DNA of 64,000 bases from Phoronis australis (lineage: Eukaryota > Phoronida > Phoronidae): positions 466,183 through 530,182 of the forward strand of contig NMRA01000135.1 in the NCBI GenBank assembly GCA_002633005.1, in the 5' to 3' direction. Shown piece after piece: positions 63,560-64,000 of the stretch; within the stretch, counting starts at the first letter, position 1; the number at the start of each line of letters is the position of its first letter. The notes beneath the pieces were generated by a model, which was given only the letters and a program-made list of their open reading frames with translations, did not search any database and was not told the DNA's origin. Position numbers and translations under genes: made by a program.

Positions 63560-64000
63560 TCATAGATATAATTCCTTGGACATGGTTTCTCTTTCTTGAC
63601 TCGGCGTTGTGGGCTGACTTTCTTTTTCAGGAGTACTCGAGTCTTCTCTCGCGGCATTTGCCTCAGTCATGTGACTAGTATATTCTGCAACCTCTTTATC
63701 CTCTCGCCCTAGAGAATCTGTACCTTTGCGGATTTCAGCATATTCAGAAGTACTTTCAAACTGAGGTTCCACTCCAGCACGACGGGGGTCGTCATAGATT
63801 CGTTTGTCAGGGAACTCTACTACATCTTCAATGTGCCTCTTTGGATAGGTGTCATAAATGCCCTTCCTTTTCGTATCACTATCATAAGCGCCCCCATATC
63901 CATTTCCGTAATAACGATCATACTCTTGATACCGGTCGTAATACGGCCTTTTAGCATAGAAACGCGCGTCAGAATTATACCGACGATAATCGTAGTCAGG
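63560..64000 (-). CDS. C-terminal part of an unrecognised tyrosine-rich protein
   Basis: An open frame from the window edge to a TGA at 63560-63562, 146 codons plus stop, with no start in the window. The N-terminal half is very rich in Tyr, Asp and Arg (YAKRPYYDRYQEYDRYYGNG). The C-terminal half is acidic, with Ser, Thr and Pro, and includes SEYAEIRKG, a Y-x-E-I motif of the kind bound by SH2 domains when phosphorylated. This looks like the cytoplasmic tail of a membrane receptor or a disordered scaffold, but no family is recognised and no membrane segment is in view. Composition and the long open frame support coding. Confidence 0.65.
   Translation of the reverse strand, partial: PDYDYRRYNSDARFYAKRPYYDRYQEYDRYYGNGYGGAYDSDTKRKGIYDTYPKRHIEDVVEFPDKRIYDDPRRAGVEPQFESTSEYAEIRKGTDSLGREDKEVAEYTSHMTEANAAREDSSTPEKESQPTTPSQERETMSKELYL

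Overview
This is a eukaryotic nuclear window, not bacterial: genes are split into many short exons with GT/AG splice sites, there are no operons, and much of the space is transposon debris. It is AT-rich, intron-dense and visibly heterozygous, because every single-base N sits between two near-identical copies of neighbouring sequence. That suits a marine invertebrate, probably an invertebrate deuterostome or lophotrochozoan. I cannot name the species from sequence alone.

Main gene: a complete homologue of the mismatch-repair ATPase MSH2 lies on the minus strand from about 51,952 (start codon) to 28,563 (stop codon). I place it in 24 coding exons. With one copy of exons 11-12 used, the exons join in frame throughout into about 927 residues (human MSH2 has 934). 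Exons 11 and 12 occur twice, on either side of an N at 41,235. The second copy cannot be spliced in frame, so this is most likely an allelic overlap kept by the assembler. The splice donor after the Walker A exon lies inside a 30-bp tandem repeat that offers three in-frame donors.

Second gene: on the plus strand and convergent with MSH2 is the 3' part of a RANGRF/MOG1 (Ran guanine-nucleotide release factor) homologue. Three confident exons lie at 23,839-23,934, 25,331-25,483 and 26,366-26,480, with one tentative upstream exon at about 21,631-21,694. The extreme N-terminus was not found. About 2.1 kb separates the two stop codons.

Third gene: from 64,000 back to 63,560 on the minus strand is the C-terminal end of an unrecognised tyrosine-rich protein that runs off the window. 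A weak candidate TATA promoter and first exon lie near 54,290-54,417 on the plus strand.

Repeats: at 1-21 kb there are copies (about 2.75-4.39, 9.07-10.4 and, inverted, 18.3-20.5 kb) of one composite element. It is built from a palindromic hairpin array plus modules that repeatedly carry a CTCF-like core motif. A fourth, partial copy lies at 47.56-48.2 kb. Other repeats are a TTAA-flanked piggyBac-type MITE, a 159-bp MITE with GATGT target duplications, a tRNA-derived SINE, foldback elements, a (TTAGG)7 tract, a 13-bp array of AP-1 sites, two LINE-type tails and a LINE reverse-transcriptase fragment.

Base composition: CpG is strongly depleted from the left edge to about 51.9 kb and close to normal from the MSH2 start codon to the right edge. 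This looks like a boundary between methylated and unmethylated DNA at the MSH2 promoter. Between about 55 and 63.5 kb I see no gene I can support.
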